A DNA stretch of 64,000 nucleotides from Spongiibacteraceae bacterium UBA5047 (GCA_002415025.1 DIBR01000050.1:1-64000); one strand, 5' to 3'. Numbered from the stretch's first letter, positions 25,447-35,209 are shown. Program-made: numbers and translations. The notes: generated by a model not told the origin, from the letters alone.

Positions 25447-26090
25447 AGCCCTTTACCCAATTGACCGGCATTGTTGCGCCCATGGATCGCGCCAATGTGG
25501 ATACGGATATGATTATCCCTAAGCAGTTTCTGAAGTCCATCAAGCGCAGCGGCTTTGGCCCGAATCTGTTCGACGAACTGCGCTATCTGGATGAAGGGCA
25601 GCCAGGAGAAGATTGCAGTAACCGGCCGATTAACCCGGACTTTCCGCTGAATTTTCCGCGTTACAAAGGCGCATCTGTTTTGCTGGCGCGAGAAAACTTC
25701 GGTTGCGGCTCCAGCCGGGAGCATGCGCCCTGGGCGTTGGAAGACTATGGTTTTCGCTGCGTTATAGCACCTAGCTATGCAGATATCTTCTTTAATAACT
25801 GCTTCAAGAACGGCGTTTTGCCGATTGTTCAGGATGCTGAAACCGTTGACCGCTTGTTCAAGGAAATGTATGCGACAGAAGGTTATCAGCTCAGCGTCGA
25901 TCTGCAGGCGCAGGCCATCACAACTCCGGGCGGCGAAGTGCTGAGCTTTGAGGTGGAAAACTTTCGCAAGCACTGTCTGTTGAATGGTCTGGATGATATT
26001 GGCATCACTCTGCAGCAGGCCGAGGCCATTCACGCTTACGAAGATAAGCGTCGACAGCAGGCGCCCTGGCTTTTCGCGAGCCGTTCCTGA
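25443..26090 (+). CDS. leuD: 3-isopropylmalate dehydratase small subunit
   Basis: A 215-residue swivel-domain subunit that completes the LeuCD isomerase. Conserved features are VAPMDRANVDTDMIIPKQFL at the N-terminus and ENFGCGSSREHAPWAL in the middle, followed by SYADIFFNNCFKNGVLPI. The start overlaps the end of leuC (ATGA), after AAGGAGCACAGG. Length is normal. A hairpin and a separate promoter-like element lie between leuD and leuB. Confidence 0.98.
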   Translation: MKPFTQLTGIVAPMDRANVDTDMIIPKQFLKSIKRSGFGPNLFDELRYLDEGQPGEDCSNRPINPDFPLNFPRYKGASVLLARENFGCGSSREHAPWALEDYGFRCVIAPSYADIFFNNCFKNGVLPIVQDAETVDRLFKEMYATEGYQLSVDLQAQAITTPGGEVLSFEVENFRKHCLLNGLDDIGITLQQAEAIHAYEDKRRQQAPWLFASRS

Positions 26091-26098
26091 CACCATTC

Positions 26099-26115
26099 GC
26101 GCGCAAACTGCGCGC
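26099..26115. terminator. Hairpin between leuD and leuB
   Basis: GCGCGC-AAACT-GCGCGC gives a six-pair GC stem nine bases past the leuD stop, followed by GGCTTTGC. The U-tract is short. It may be a partial terminator separating leuCD from leuB, which has its own extended -10 motif a few bases downstream. Confidence 0.4.
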
Positions 26116-26120
26116 GGCTT

Positions 26121-26129
26121 TGCTAGAAT
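26121..26129 (+). promoter_or_regulatory. Extended -10 promoter candidate for leuB
   Basis: TGCTAGAAT is an extended -10 element (TGN plus TAGAAT) located 53 bp before the leuB GTG. No good -35 is visible, which is acceptable for extended -10 promoters. The same TGN-TAGAAT form followed by CCGC occurs upstream of trpF and cvpA. Confidence 0.5.
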
Positions 26130-26181
26130 CCGCCGCCGGTTAGGTGTTTGTCGCCGGCTTGTGGTTTAGGGAGATGTTTGA

Positions 26182-27264
26182 GTGAGTAAAAAAATTCTGG
26201 TGCTACCGGGTGACGGTATAGGCACAGAAATTATGGCCGAAGCGAGCAAGGTGCTTCGCTTTCTGAATAACAAATTCAGTCTCGGTCTGGAGCTTGAGGA
26301 AGCTCTGCTGGGTGGCGCTGCCATCGACGCCGTGGGTAACGCTCTGCCTGACAATACTTTTGCTCTGGCAAAGGAGGCTGATGCCATACTGCTCGGTGCA
26401 GTAGGTGGCCCCAAGTGGGACAAGTTGCCGCCTGCCGATCGTCCGGAGAAGGGCGGTTTGCTGCGTTTGCGCAGTGAGCTGCAATTGTTTGGCAATCTTC
26501 GCCCGGCCATTTTGTACCCCCAGTTGGCGGGAGCCTCCAGCCTGAAACCGGAAGTGGTTTCCGGTTTGGATATTCTGATCGTTCGCGAGCTGACCGGGGG
26601 CATCTACTTTGGCGAACCGCGCGGCATTCGCGAGCTGGATAACGGTGAACGCCAGGGGTTTAATACCTACGTTTACAGCGAATCGGAGATCCGGCGTATA
26701 GCGCGGCTGGCCTTTGAGTTGGCGATGAAGCGCGACAGGCGCTTGTGCTCGGTTGATAAGGCCAATGTGCTGGAAGTAACCATGCTATGGCGCGAAGTTG
26801 TTCAGGATATGGCGTCAGATTACCCTGATGTCGAGTTGAGTCATATGTACGTCGACAATGCTGCCATGCAGCTGGTTCGTGCACCCAAGCAGTTTGATGT
26901 GATGGTCACGGGCAATATGTTCGGCGATATTCTGTCGGATGCGGCGGCCATGCTCACAGGTTCCATCGGCATGTTGCCGTCCGCTTCACTGGACGCGAAT
27001 AACCGCGGCATGTATGAGCCATGCCACGGCTCGGCCCCGGACATTGCCGGCCAGAACAAGGCAAACCCTCTGGCAACGATCATGTCAGTGGCTATGATGC
27101 TGCGTTATTCGCTGGGCCTGGAAGAGCCTGCAGCGGCGATTGATCGGGCTGTAAGCTCGGTACTCGACCAAGGCATCCGTACGGGCGATATATTTTCCGA
27201 CGGTTGTACTTTGGTGGGAACAGACGGCATGGGCGATGCGGTTGTTGCCGCGCTGGCCGAATAA
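26182..27264 (+). CDS. leuB: 3-isopropylmalate dehydrogenase
   Basis: A 360-residue beta-decarboxylating dehydrogenase that oxidises 3-isopropylmalate to the 2-oxo acid with NAD in leucine synthesis. Recognisable blocks are ILVLPGDGIGTEIM, LGAVGGPKWD, RELTGGIYFGEPRG, VDKANVLEVTMLWREVV with the catalytic lysine, MYVDNAAMQLVR, GNMFGDILSDAAAMLTGS and HGSAPDIAGQNKANP. Start is GTG at 26182, eight bases after AGGGAG. A four-codon frame (ATG TTT GAG TGA at 26174) ends overlapping this GTG, probably by chance. Length is standard. Confidence 0.98.
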   Translation: MSKKILVLPGDGIGTEIMAEASKVLRFLNNKFSLGLELEEALLGGAAIDAVGNALPDNTFALAKEADAILLGAVGGPKWDKLPPADRPEKGGLLRLRSELQLFGNLRPAILYPQLAGASSLKPEVVSGLDILIVRELTGGIYFGEPRGIRELDNGERQGFNTYVYSESEIRRIARLAFELAMKRDRRLCSVDKANVLEVTMLWREVVQDMASDYPDVELSHMYVDNAAMQLVRAPKQFDVMVTGNMFGDILSDAAAMLTGSIGMLPSASLDANNRGMYEPCHGSAPDIAGQNKANPLATIMSVAMMLRYSLGLEEPAAAIDRAVSSVLDQGIRTGDIFSDGCTLVGTDGMGDAVVAALAE

Positions 27265-27338
27265 AGTCCGGCAGTTCGATTAAACATTGGTAGAAAGCTT
27301 GCCGTCACATTCACGACAGCAAAAGGAAGCATAGGTCT

Positions 27339-28454
27339 ATGTTAAAAACAGGTTTGGTAGGTTGGCGCGGTATGGTGGGCTCCGTATTGATGGGGCGCAT
27401 GCGAGCAGAGGGTGATTTCGCAGAAATCGCTCCCACATTTTACAGCACGTCTAACGCCGGCGGCGAAGCCCCCGACGTTGGCAAGGCAGTAGACGTATTG
27501 CACGACGCTGAAAATATCGACTCCCTGAAAGAAATGGATGTCATTATTTCCTGTCAGGGCGGCGATTACACCAAAGCCGTGTTCCCCAAGCTGCGCGCAG
27601 CGGGCTGGGACGGCTACTGGATTGACGCGGCCTCTGCGTTGCGCATGGACGACAGCGCGGTGATCATTCTCGATCCGGTGAATGGTGATGTGATTCAGGA
27701 TGCGCTGGCTCGCGGCGTTAAGAATTTTATTGGCGGCAATTGCACCGTCAGCTTGATGCTGATGGGTATTGGCGGACTGTTCCGCGAGGGCCTGGTAGAG
27801 TGGGTCAGTGCGCAGACGTATCAGGCCGCCAGCGGCGCCGGCGCCCAGAATATGCGGGAACTGATCGCGCAGATGGGCTACGTCAATGCGAGCGTGAGTG
27901 ATCTGCTGGCCAATCCGAAATCCAACATCCTCGATATCGACAGTGCCGTTGCGGCGGCAATGCGTTCGGGGGAATTCCCCCACGATAATTTCGGGCATCC
28001 GCTGGCAGGCAGTTTGCTGCCCTGGATTGATACCCAGCTCGAGAATGGTCAGAGCCGGGAAGAGTGGAAGGCTCAGGCCGAAACCAACAAGATTCTTGGG
28101 CGCACGGGTAGCCCCATTCCGGTTGATGGCACCTGTGTGCGTGTTGGTGCAATGCGCTGCCATAGTCAGGCCATGACAATTAAGCTGAACAAAAACGTGT
28201 CGGTGGCTGATGTTGAGCAGATTGTTGGTTCGGCTAACGACTGGGTGAATGTCGTGCCCAACGAACGCGAGACCACACTGGCCAAGCTCACGCCGACGGC
28301 GGTTACGGGTTCGCTCGATATTCCTGTCGGTCGACTGCGCAAGCTCAATATGGGCGAGCAATACCTGTCGGCCTTTACCGTGGGTGACCAGCTTCTCTGG
28401 GGTGCGGCGGAGCCGCTGCGTCGTATGCTGCGCATTATTCAGGCGGGTAGCTGA
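27339..28454 (+). CDS. asd: Aspartate-semialdehyde dehydrogenase
   Basis: A 371-residue gamma-proteobacterial-type enzyme that reduces aspartyl phosphate to aspartate semialdehyde for lysine, threonine, methionine and peptidoglycan precursors. GWRGMVGSVLMGRM binds NADP, GGNCTVSLMLM holds the catalytic Cys135, and RVGAMRCHSQAMTIKL holds the active-site histidine. The text closely follows the Pseudomonas Asd as I recall it. It is followed after two bases by the usg gene. Confidence 0.98.
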   Translation: MLKTGLVGWRGMVGSVLMGRMRAEGDFAEIAPTFYSTSNAGGEAPDVGKAVDVLHDAENIDSLKEMDVIISCQGGDYTKAVFPKLRAAGWDGYWIDAASALRMDDSAVIILDPVNGDVIQDALARGVKNFIGGNCTVSLMLMGIGGLFREGLVEWVSAQTYQAASGAGAQNMRELIAQMGYVNASVSDLLANPKSNILDIDSAVAAAMRSGEFPHDNFGHPLAGSLLPWIDTQLENGQSREEWKAQAETNKILGRTGSPIPVDGTCVRVGAMRCHSQAMTIKLNKNVSVADVEQIVGSANDWVNVVPNERETTLAKLTPTAVTGSLDIPVGRLRKLNMGEQYLSAFTVGDQLLWGAAEPLRRMLRIIQAGS

Positions 28455-28456
28455 TT

Positions 28457-29416
28457 ATGCGCCTGGCAATTTGCGGAGTCGGCGGGCAAATTGCCGAAGG
28501 GTTTGTCGATCAACTTGAACACAGCGGGCTGGAGTTCAGCCTGCTGCGTGCGTTTTCCCTGAAAGCCGATGACGAGAGGTCGATTCGTGTACGCGGATCG
28601 ACCGTTGGCGTGCGTGCACTGGCGGACGCTGATTTTGCCGAGTTCGATATTTTGCTGGTCTTTGAGACGCTGGAGGACTTGCCTGCATTGGCAGCGGCTG
28701 CCAATGACCTTGGCTGTCATGTGATTGATGCAAGCCTGACGGGCAACGCCGGTGGTCGGCCGGTAGTGCCGGAATTGATGGCCGAAGAGCGGGTTGACTA
28801 CCCCGTATTCTGGTCCTTGCCGTCGGCCGCTGTCAGTGCGCTGGCCCCGGTGCTCAATGGCCTGGTTGAAGGCAATGTACTGACCTCGCTGTCGGCACTG
28901 ATTTGCGAGCCGGCATCTGCGCAGGGAGACAAAGGCACTGGCCGTCTGGCCGCTGAAACCGCCAGGCTTTTGAATGGGCAGGCGCTGGAAGGCGAGTCTG
29001 ACAATGAGCGCCTGGCCTTTAATGTCAGCCCTTTCGCTTATTCAGACGAGGCTATTCAGGGGCAGAACCTAGCAGATTTGCTCGGATTGACGCTGCCGGA
29101 TATGCGTCTGGACGGGCTTCAGGTGCCGCTTTTTTACGGGCAAACCGTGCAATTGTCGGTTGGCTTGCAAATGCCGGCCGATCTGTCGAAAATAAGCGCT
29201 GCCTGGATAGAGCAGGATATTCATGTAGTTGATAACAAAGAACAATTTTCACCAATTGCTCTAGCGGAAGATGACCGCATCCATGTAGGACGGTTGCGTG
29301 TCTCAGCCGCTGCGCCCCATAGTCTGTGTGTTTGGATTATTGCAGACAATGTCAGGAAAAGTGCAGTTGTTAACACAATCAAACTGATAGAAATCTTGAT
29401 AAAAAGTTCTATATAG
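28457..29416 (+). CDS. usg: Usg-like aspartate-semialdehyde dehydrogenase paralogue (probably non-catalytic)
   Basis: A 319-residue protein with the semialdehyde-dehydrogenase fold (RLAICGVGGQIAEGFVDQL at the N-terminus; ASLTGNAGGRPVVPELM). At the place where Asd has the nucleophilic cysteine in GNCTVSLM, this protein reads LPSAAVSAL, so dehydrogenase activity is unlikely. Paralogues of this kind (Usg) sit beside asd and upstream of fimV and truA in many gammaproteobacteria, with no settled function. It starts two bases after asd, implying co-translation. Confidence 0.88.
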   Translation: MRLAICGVGGQIAEGFVDQLEHSGLEFSLLRAFSLKADDERSIRVRGSTVGVRALADADFAEFDILLVFETLEDLPALAAAANDLGCHVIDASLTGNAGGRPVVPELMAEERVDYPVFWSLPSAAVSALAPVLNGLVEGNVLTSLSALICEPASAQGDKGTGRLAAETARLLNGQALEGESDNERLAFNVSPFAYSDEAIQGQNLADLLGLTLPDMRLDGLQVPLFYGQTVQLSVGLQMPADLSKISAAWIEQDIHVVDNKEQFSPIALAEDDRIHVGRLRVSAAAPHSLCVWIIADNVRKSAVVNTIKLIEILIKSSI

Positions 29417-29540
29417 CTAATATTTACGTCATGTAGTGGAGAATTATTCTAGCTTTTGCCCGATACCAGCCTCCACTATGCGAAAGCGCCTGGGGAATAC
29501 AACAATTCAAATAGGCATTAGCTGCAAACAGGAAGTCCTT

Positions 29541-32384
29541 ATGTTTAAACGATCGCTGGCCGGCGTCGCGCTTGTTATTGGCCTCGGAACCGCCTCATTA
29601 AGCCACGCACTGAGCTTGGGTGATTTGCGCCTGAACTCCGCCCTGAACCAACCCTTTCAGGCGGAAATCCCGCTCAGGGATGCGGGTAGCCTTAGCAATG
29701 AACAGGTTACTATCAAGCTGGCTTCGGTCGACGATTTTGAAAAAGCGGGAGTTGATTACAGTTACCTGCTTTCAAATCTCGTATTTACGGTCTCATTAGA
29801 TGGCAACGGCGACGGTGTTGTCACGGTCAAATCCCGCGACCCGATTGTTGAGCCCTATCTCAATTTTCTGGTTGAAGCGCGTTGGCCGGCAGGGCGCATG
29901 TTGCGCGAATACACGGTGCTGCTGGATTTACCTTCTGTAAGTGATGCAAAAAGTTCCGCCGTGCGCACCGCTCAGGGCGGGGCAGCCGCTCAGGCTGCGC
30001 GGGAAGTGCCTGCAACGCGCGACGAAGTGGTCATGCTCGAAGAAACGCTGGAGTCCGAAGGTAGTGATACCGGGCCCAAGCCGAGAGCCGATGGCGCCCG
30101 CACGAATCTGCCCAAATCAGAACGGCCTACCGAGTATCGCGTGCAACACAACGACATGTTGTGGAACCTTGCATCGGAGTTCAAGCCGGAAGGCGCTACC
30201 GTTCACCAGACAATGCTGGCGCTGCTGCGGAAGAACCCGCGCGCGTTTATCGGCGACAATATCAACCGGCTGAAATCGGGCTACGTACTGCGTCTACCAA
30301 CGGCAGAAGAGGCGCGAAGTATCGGTCAGGACGATGCACTAAAGGAAGTGCGCCGTCAGAACGCGGTATGGCGCGGTGAGGCACTGCCTTCTGACGGCGA
30401 TTTGGATTCAAGCCCGCAACTGGATGCAACCGGTAGTCTTGAGTCGGAAGAAACCCCGGCGGCCCGAAAGCCGGATGCCCGGCTTTCCATCGCCACACCG
30501 GGACAATCGGATAGCGAGGGTGCGGGCAAGGATGGAAGCTCGCAGGATCTGCGTGACCAGCTCGCCGCAGCCCAGGAAGAATCGGATCGTGCAGAGCGTG
30601 AAAACGCTGAGCTGAACTCACGGCTTGGCGACCTTGAGCGCCAATTAGCCACCTTGCAGCGCTTGCTTGAGTTAAAAGACGATCAGCTGGCGACATTACA
30701 GGGGCAGATGGGTGAGGAACCGGCCAAGCCGGCTGCTGAGTCGCAGGCATCAGATCAGGCTGCTCCCTCGGATGACGGCGGCGGTTTGCTCGATAACCCG
30801 ATGATTCGCTACGGACTGATGCTTATCGCGTTGCTGATCTTGTTGGTGTTGGTGTTGCGCCGTTTTGGGCAAAATAAAACCGAGGCCGCTTTTGAGTCTG
30901 CCCACTTTGAAGAAGAGGCAGATTTTGACAGCGATCAGGGCTTTGATGAAGGCGATGATGACCCCGGCCATACAACGGTTATTATCGAGCCTCGCAGTAA
31001 GGCCGAAGAACCCGACGATCTTGCTAGCGCCGACGACGATTTTGAAGACCTCGATGATCTACTGGCTGACGATGCGGAGGCCGACGCGGCCGATGACCTT
31101 GAGGTAACACAGCCCAAGGCGCCCATTGAAGCAGAGACTGACGATGCCCTGGCTGAGGCCGATATCTATGTTGCCTATGGACGTTACGAACAGGCTGCAC
31201 AAATGCTCAGTGGTGCGATTGCCAAGGAACCCGAGCGAACGGACCTGAGAGCCAAATTGTTGGATGTGTATCTCGAAACGAGAGACAAGGCCAACTTTAT
31301 GCGCGAGTTTGAGGCTCTCGAAGCCCTCGGCGACAGCGACGCGGTATCGGAAGTCAAGGAGTCGATGTCGGCCGTTGAAGGCGTAAGCGACTGGCTGCGT
31401 GGTGATTCTGCAGCTGCGGAAGAGCCGCCGGTTGAAGACCCTGACCTGAGTGATCTGGATTTCAATCTTGATGAGCCGGAAAACGAAGCTTCAAAAGCTG
31501 ACGATCTTGATGACGCTTTCGAACTTGATATTGATGAGGACGATCTCGATCTGACCAGCGATTCGGATTTGTCGGCTGCGGCACCGGTTACAGACGAGAG
31601 TGATAGCAATGGTCCGGCCCTGGCCCCAGAGTCCGATCAACCCGCACCGGTTGATGCGCCGGAGCAGGAGGATACGGACGACATCGGTTTTGATGACCTC
31701 GACATTGATGCAGACGATGACCTGGAATTGTCATCCTTTTCACTTGATGACGACGAAGAGAGCGACTCTGGTACAACCGCTGTTTTCGATACTGCAACTG
31801 CGAGCCCGGCGCCTGTTGATCGAACGGCTACCGAGATTTCTGCTCCGGAAGACACATCTGAAAATGCGTCGAATGAAGGTTTTGATCTGGACCTCGACGA
31901 CGACTTCAGTCTGGATGAACTCGACGTCGAATCCTCCGTAAAAGAATTGGACGACAGCGATTCAGATGACCTCGGAGAGCTCTCGCTGGATGATTTCGAG
32001 CTGGACGAGCCTGAGGGCAAGGAGCCAGCCACTTCGCCGGAAACACCGGCCGCTAGCGAGACAGAGGATTCGCTCGATGACTTGTCGCTGGACGACGAGC
32101 TTTCGCTGGATGATGACCCCTTCGCCGAAAGCAGCGACAGCGCTGATGCGGCGGCTTCGTCGGCTTTGGCCTCGGACGATTTTGACGAGCTTGATGCCGA
32201 CGATATGAGTGATGATCTCGGCTTGCTCGGCGACAGCGATGAAGTTGCCACCAAGCTTGATCTGGCTCGTGCCTATATTGATATGGGTGATGCCGAGGGC
32301 GCCAAGGATATGCTGCAGGAGGTGCTTGAAGAAGGCACTGATGAGCAAAAGCAGGATGCCCAGGAGCTGTTGGGGCGACTGTAA
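29541..32384 (+). CDS. fimV: FimV-type polar hub / pilus assembly protein
   Basis: A 947-residue inner-membrane protein of the FimV/HubP family, which organises cell poles and promotes type IV pilus assembly. It has a signal peptide (1-23, ending LSHA), the FimV N-terminal domain from ALSLGDLRLNSALNQPF, a periplasmic LysM domain (about 198-253), a coiled coil (about 345-405), one membrane helix (LMLIALLILLVLVL, about 450), a very acidic cytoplasmic region rich in LDDLSLDDE-type repeats with a TPR-like segment, and the conserved C-terminal LDLARAYIDMGDAEGAKDML. I start at ATG 29541 because the signal peptide begins there; a longer frame from 29436 has no support. Upstream of truA as in Pseudomonas. 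Confidence 0.95.
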   Translation: MFKRSLAGVALVIGLGTASLSHALSLGDLRLNSALNQPFQAEIPLRDAGSLSNEQVTIKLASVDDFEKAGVDYSYLLSNLVFTVSLDGNGDGVVTVKSRDPIVEPYLNFLVEARWPAGRMLREYTVLLDLPSVSDAKSSAVRTAQGGAAAQAAREVPATRDEVVMLEETLESEGSDTGPKPRADGARTNLPKSERPTEYRVQHNDMLWNLASEFKPEGATVHQTMLALLRKNPRAFIGDNINRLKSGYVLRLPTAEEARSIGQDDALKEVRRQNAVWRGEALPSDGDLDSSPQLDATGSLESEETPAARKPDARLSIATPGQSDSEGAGKDGSSQDLRDQLAAAQEESDRAERENAELNSRLGDLERQLATLQRLLELKDDQLATLQGQMGEEPAKPAAESQASDQAAPSDDGGGLLDNPMIRYGLMLIALLILLVLVLRRFGQNKTEAAFESAHFEEEADFDSDQGFDEGDDDPGHTTVIIEPRSKAEEPDDLASADDDFEDLDDLLADDAEADAADDLEVTQPKAPIEAETDDALAEADIYVAYGRYEQAAQMLSGAIAKEPERTDLRAKLLDVYLETRDKANFMREFEALEALGDSDAVSEVKESMSAVEGVSDWLRGDSAAAEEPPVEDPDLSDLDFNLDEPENEASKADDLDDAFELDIDEDDLDLTSDSDLSAAAPVTDESDSNGPALAPESDQPAPVDAPEQEDTDDIGFDDLDIDADDDLELSSFSLDDDEESDSGTTAVFDTATASPAPVDRTATEISAPEDTSENASNEGFDLDLDDDFSLDELDVESSVKELDDSDSDDLGELSLDDFELDEPEGKEPATSPETPAASETEDSLDDLSLDDELSLDDDPFAESSDSADAAASSALASDDFDELDADDMSDDLGLLGDSDEVATKLDLARAYIDMGDAEGAKDMLQEVLEEGTDEQKQDAQELLGRL

Positions 32385-32454
32385 CTTCTCCTCCACTGTC
32401 TGGCGGCATTCGTGTCGCCAGACAGTCTGAATCCAATTCCCCTGATCGTTTACT

Positions 32455-33294
32455 ATGAATAGGCCATCGCGTAAGCAGCTCTTTACGGCAGGCAGCCGCC
32501 TTGCTCTCGCGGTGCAATACGATGGCCGTGAATTCAATGGCTGGCAGCAGCAGCGTTCTCCTGTTATGCCCAGCGTTCAAGATGCATTGGAAACGGCATT
32601 GTCATCGGTTGCTGACGAGGCGGTAACAGTGCAGTGTGCCGGTCGCACCGACAGTGGTGTTCATGCCTCGCACCAGGTTGTGCATTTTGATTCGCCGGTC
32701 GACAGACCGGAAACCGCCTGGACACTGGGAGTGAATTCGCAATTGCCAGACACCGTTGCGGTGAAATGGGTTGCGCAGGTGCCGGATGATTTTAACGCCC
32801 GCTTTAGTGCAACAGCGCGCCGATATCGCTACGTCATACTAAACAGTGCTCAGCGGCCGGCGCATTTGACTGCCGGCGTTACCTGGGTAGCTTCGCGATT
32901 GAACGAGGCCGCCATGCATGATGCAGCGCAGGCCTTGTTAGGGGAGCGTGATTTCAGCGCTTTTCGTGCGGCAGGGTGCCAATCCAGAACGGCCATGCGC
33001 AATGTCCATCACGCCAGAGTGGGGCGGGTGGGTGAATTGGTGGTGCTTGATATTCAGGCAAATGCGTTCCTGCATCATATGGTCAGAAACATTGCCGGAT
33101 CGCTGATACAAGTGGGTCTGGGTCAGCAATCAAGCGATTGGCTGGCCGGTTTGCTGGAGACTCGGGACCGATCCCTGGCGGCAGCGACGGCACCGGCTGC
33201 CGGCCTTTATCTGGTTGATGTCCATTATCCGGAGCGTTTTGGTTTGCCGGAAGAGGTCCTCGGCCCCTTTTTCATCCGGCACCTGTTCGACTGA
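32455..33294 (+). CDS. truA: tRNA pseudouridine synthase A
   Basis: A 279-residue TruA enzyme that makes pseudouridine at tRNA positions 38-40. The catalytic Asp66 sits in CAGRTDSGVHA, and YDGREFNGWQQQ and NAFLHHMVRNIAGSLIQVG are the expected N- and C-terminal motifs. The N-terminus has about 12 extra residues before RLALAVQYDG. It follows fimV after 70 bp and precedes trpF, the order found in Pseudomonas. Confidence 0.97.
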   Translation: MNRPSRKQLFTAGSRLALAVQYDGREFNGWQQQRSPVMPSVQDALETALSSVADEAVTVQCAGRTDSGVHASHQVVHFDSPVDRPETAWTLGVNSQLPDTVAVKWVAQVPDDFNARFSATARRYRYVILNSAQRPAHLTAGVTWVASRLNEAAMHDAAQALLGERDFSAFRAAGCQSRTAMRNVHHARVGRVGELVVLDIQANAFLHHMVRNIAGSLIQVGLGQQSSDWLAGLLETRDRSLAAATAPAAGLYLVDVHYPERFGLPEEVLGPFFIRHLFD

Positions 33295-33346
33295 CCAACT
33301 TCTGGGCTCCGGTAACACATCCGGGCAGGATTTACCGGCCGCAGTC

Positions 33347-33355
33347 TGCTAGAAT
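33347..33355 (+). promoter_or_regulatory. Extended -10 promoter candidate for trpF
   Basis: TGCTAGAAT, followed by TTCCGCC, lies 27 bp before the trpF GTG. It has the same extended -10 form as the elements upstream of leuB and cvpA. No convincing -35 is visible. Confidence 0.5.
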
Positions 33356-33381
33356 TTCCGCCTTTGTTCAGAGGGGCGGGC

Positions 33382-34002
33382 GTGGCTCGAACTCGCGTAA
33401 AAATCTGTGGTATCACCCGAATAGCCGACGCTTTGGCGGCCAGCAACGCTGGTGCCGACGCCATAGGCTTGGTGTTCTATGGACCCAGTGTGCGCAATGT
33501 GGGTATTGACGAGGCAGCGGGTATTGTTGAAGCCGCCGGCAGTTTTGTCACGACGGTAGGGCTTTTTGTGGATCCGCAAGCCGATGAGGTGCGTAAGGTG
33601 CTAGAGGCCTTGCCGCTGGATCGCCTGCAGTTTCACGGCGACGAAAGCGAAACTTTTTGCAGGCAGTTTGCCAAACCCTATATCAAGGCCTTGCGCGCGA
33701 AACCGGATACGGACTTTAGCGCACTGGTTGCAGCCTATCCATCGGCGGCGGGAATACTGCTGGATAGCTACAAACCGGGTGTCGCCGGCGGCACCGGCGA
33801 AGTTTTTGACTGGGACACGATTCCGCTGAAAATGCGCGACGGGATTATCCTCGCTGGCGGTTTAAACCCGGACAACGTAGCCGGAGCAATTCGCGCTATT
33901 CGCCCGGCGGCGGTTGATGTGAGCGGCGGAGTTGAGTCGTCGCCAGGTATTAAATCCGAAGAGAAAATTCGAGCTTTTATCGAGGCAGTAAACGGTGAGT
34001 AA
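33382..34002 (+). CDS. trpF: Phosphoribosylanthranilate isomerase
   Basis: A 206-residue (beta/alpha)8 enzyme of tryptophan synthesis. It shows RVKICGITRIADALAA (catalytic Cys), GLVFYGPSVRNV, LQFHGDE, LLDSYKPGVAGGTGEVFDW with the catalytic Asp, and LAGGLNPDNVAGAI. I use the GTG at 33382 preceded by GAGGGGCGGG; an upstream TTG at 33364 would lack support. Its last eight bases overlap the trpB start, so trpF and trpB are coupled. Confidence 0.97.
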   Translation: MARTRVKICGITRIADALAASNAGADAIGLVFYGPSVRNVGIDEAAGIVEAAGSFVTTVGLFVDPQADEVRKVLEALPLDRLQFHGDESETFCRQFAKPYIKALRAKPDTDFSALVAAYPSAAGILLDSYKPGVAGGTGEVFDWDTIPLKMRDGIILAGGLNPDNVAGAIRAIRPAAVDVSGGVESSPGIKSEEKIRAFIEAVNGE

Positions 34003-35209
34003 AGCAATAGATTATACGGCGTACCCTGACGAGCGCGGCCATTTTGGCCCCTATGGCGGCAGGTTTGTGTCTGAAACCCTCATGTGCGCGCTGGATGAAC
34101 TGGAAGCAGCTTATACCAGCTTGCGCAGCGATCCGGATTTTATCGCAGAATTTGACCGCGATCTGGCGCAGTACGTTGGGCGTCCATCGCCACTGTATTT
34201 TGCCGAGCGCTGGACGCGGGAAACCGGTGGTGCGCAGATTTTCCTGAAACGCGAAGATTTGAATCACACCGGCGCCCACAAGGTTAACAACACCATTGGT
34301 CAGGCTCTGCTCGCCAAGCATATGGGTAAAACGCGCATTATTGCGGAGACCGGCGCGGGCCAGCATGGCGTGGCTTCGGCGACCGTGGCCGCCAGGCTGG
34401 GAATGAGCTGCCATGTGTTTATGGGTGAAGAGGATGTTCATCGGCAAGCGCTGAACGTGTACCGCATGAAGCTGCTTGGTGCAGAGGTAATACCGGTCAA
34501 ATCCGGCTCGCGCACACTCAAGGACGCGATGAACGAGGCCATGCGCGACTGGGTAACCCATGTTGATGACACCTTTTACATTATCGGCACAGTCGCCGGC
34601 CCGCACCCGTATCCGCAGTTAGTAAGGGATTTTCAGTGCATCATCGGCCGCGAGGCGCGTCAGCAATGTCTCGACCAAACAGGCCGCCTGCCGGATGCGT
34701 TGGTCGCCTGCGTAGGCGGTGGCTCCAACGCCATTGGTCTGTTTCATCCCTTCCTCGGGGATGATTCAGTGGCCATGTACGGTGTAGAAGCAGGTGGCTA
34801 CGGCGTTGAAACCGGTAAGCATGCAGCACCACTTACTGCGGGTTCTGCAGGGGTGTTGCACGGCAATCGCACTTACCTTATGCAGGATGATAACGGGCAG
34901 ATTATCCACACCCATTCGGTTTCGGCTGGCCTGGATTACCCCGGCGTTGGCCCGGAGCACTCCTGGCTGAAAGATAGCGGTCGCGCCCGATACGTCACGA
35001 TCAATGATGACGAGGCCTTGTCTGCGTTTCGCGAACTAACACTGGTAGAAGGCATTATGCCTGCGCTGGAATCCAGTCACGCCCTGGCATATGCCAAGAA
35101 ACAGGCGGCGACCATGGATAAGGATCAAATTGTCATCGTTAACCTGTCCGGTCGCGGAGACAAAGATATACATACCGTCGCGCAGATCGACGGCATTCAG
35201 TTAACTTGA
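33995..35209 (+). CDS. trpB: Tryptophan synthase beta chain
   Basis: A 404-residue PLP enzyme that joins indole with serine. The PLP lysine is Lys96 in KREDLNHTGAHKVNN. GAGQHGVASATVAARLG and CVGGGSNAIGLFHPF (phosphate-binding loop) are intact, as is GLDYPGVGPEHSWL. It starts with GTG at 33995, overlapping trpF. Normally trpA follows at once, often overlapping; here a 276-bp gap occupied by a near-palindromic element separates them. Confidence 0.98.
   Translation: MSKAIDYTAYPDERGHFGPYGGRFVSETLMCALDELEAAYTSLRSDPDFIAEFDRDLAQYVGRPSPLYFAERWTRETGGAQIFLKREDLNHTGAHKVNNTIGQALLAKHMGKTRIIAETGAGQHGVASATVAARLGMSCHVFMGEEDVHRQALNVYRMKLLGAEVIPVKSGSRTLKDAMNEAMRDWVTHVDDTFYIIGTVAGPHPYPQLVRDFQCIIGREARQQCLDQTGRLPDALVACVGGGSNAIGLFHPFLGDDSVAMYGVEAGGYGVETGKHAAPLTAGSAGVLHGNRTYLMQDDNGQIIHTHSVSAGLDYPGVGPEHSWLKDSGRARYVTINDDEALSAFRELTLVEGIMPALESSHALAYAKKQAATMDKDQIVIVNLSGRGDKDIHTVAQIDGIQLT

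Noticed and set aside
26174..26185. Four-codon frame ATG-TTT-GAG-TGA overlapping the leuB start
   Set aside because: It has no leucine codons and could arise by chance, so I do not call it a leader peptide.
27342..28361. Long open frame on the minus strand opposite asd (339 codons)
   Set aside because: It lies entirely inside the well-conserved asd gene and its translation shows no recognisable domain; it is a by-product of codon use in asd.
31637..32254. Serine-rich minus-strand frame of 205 codons opposite fimV
   Set aside because: It is the antisense reading of GAT/GAC/CTG-rich acidic repeats of FimV, giving artificial serine runs.
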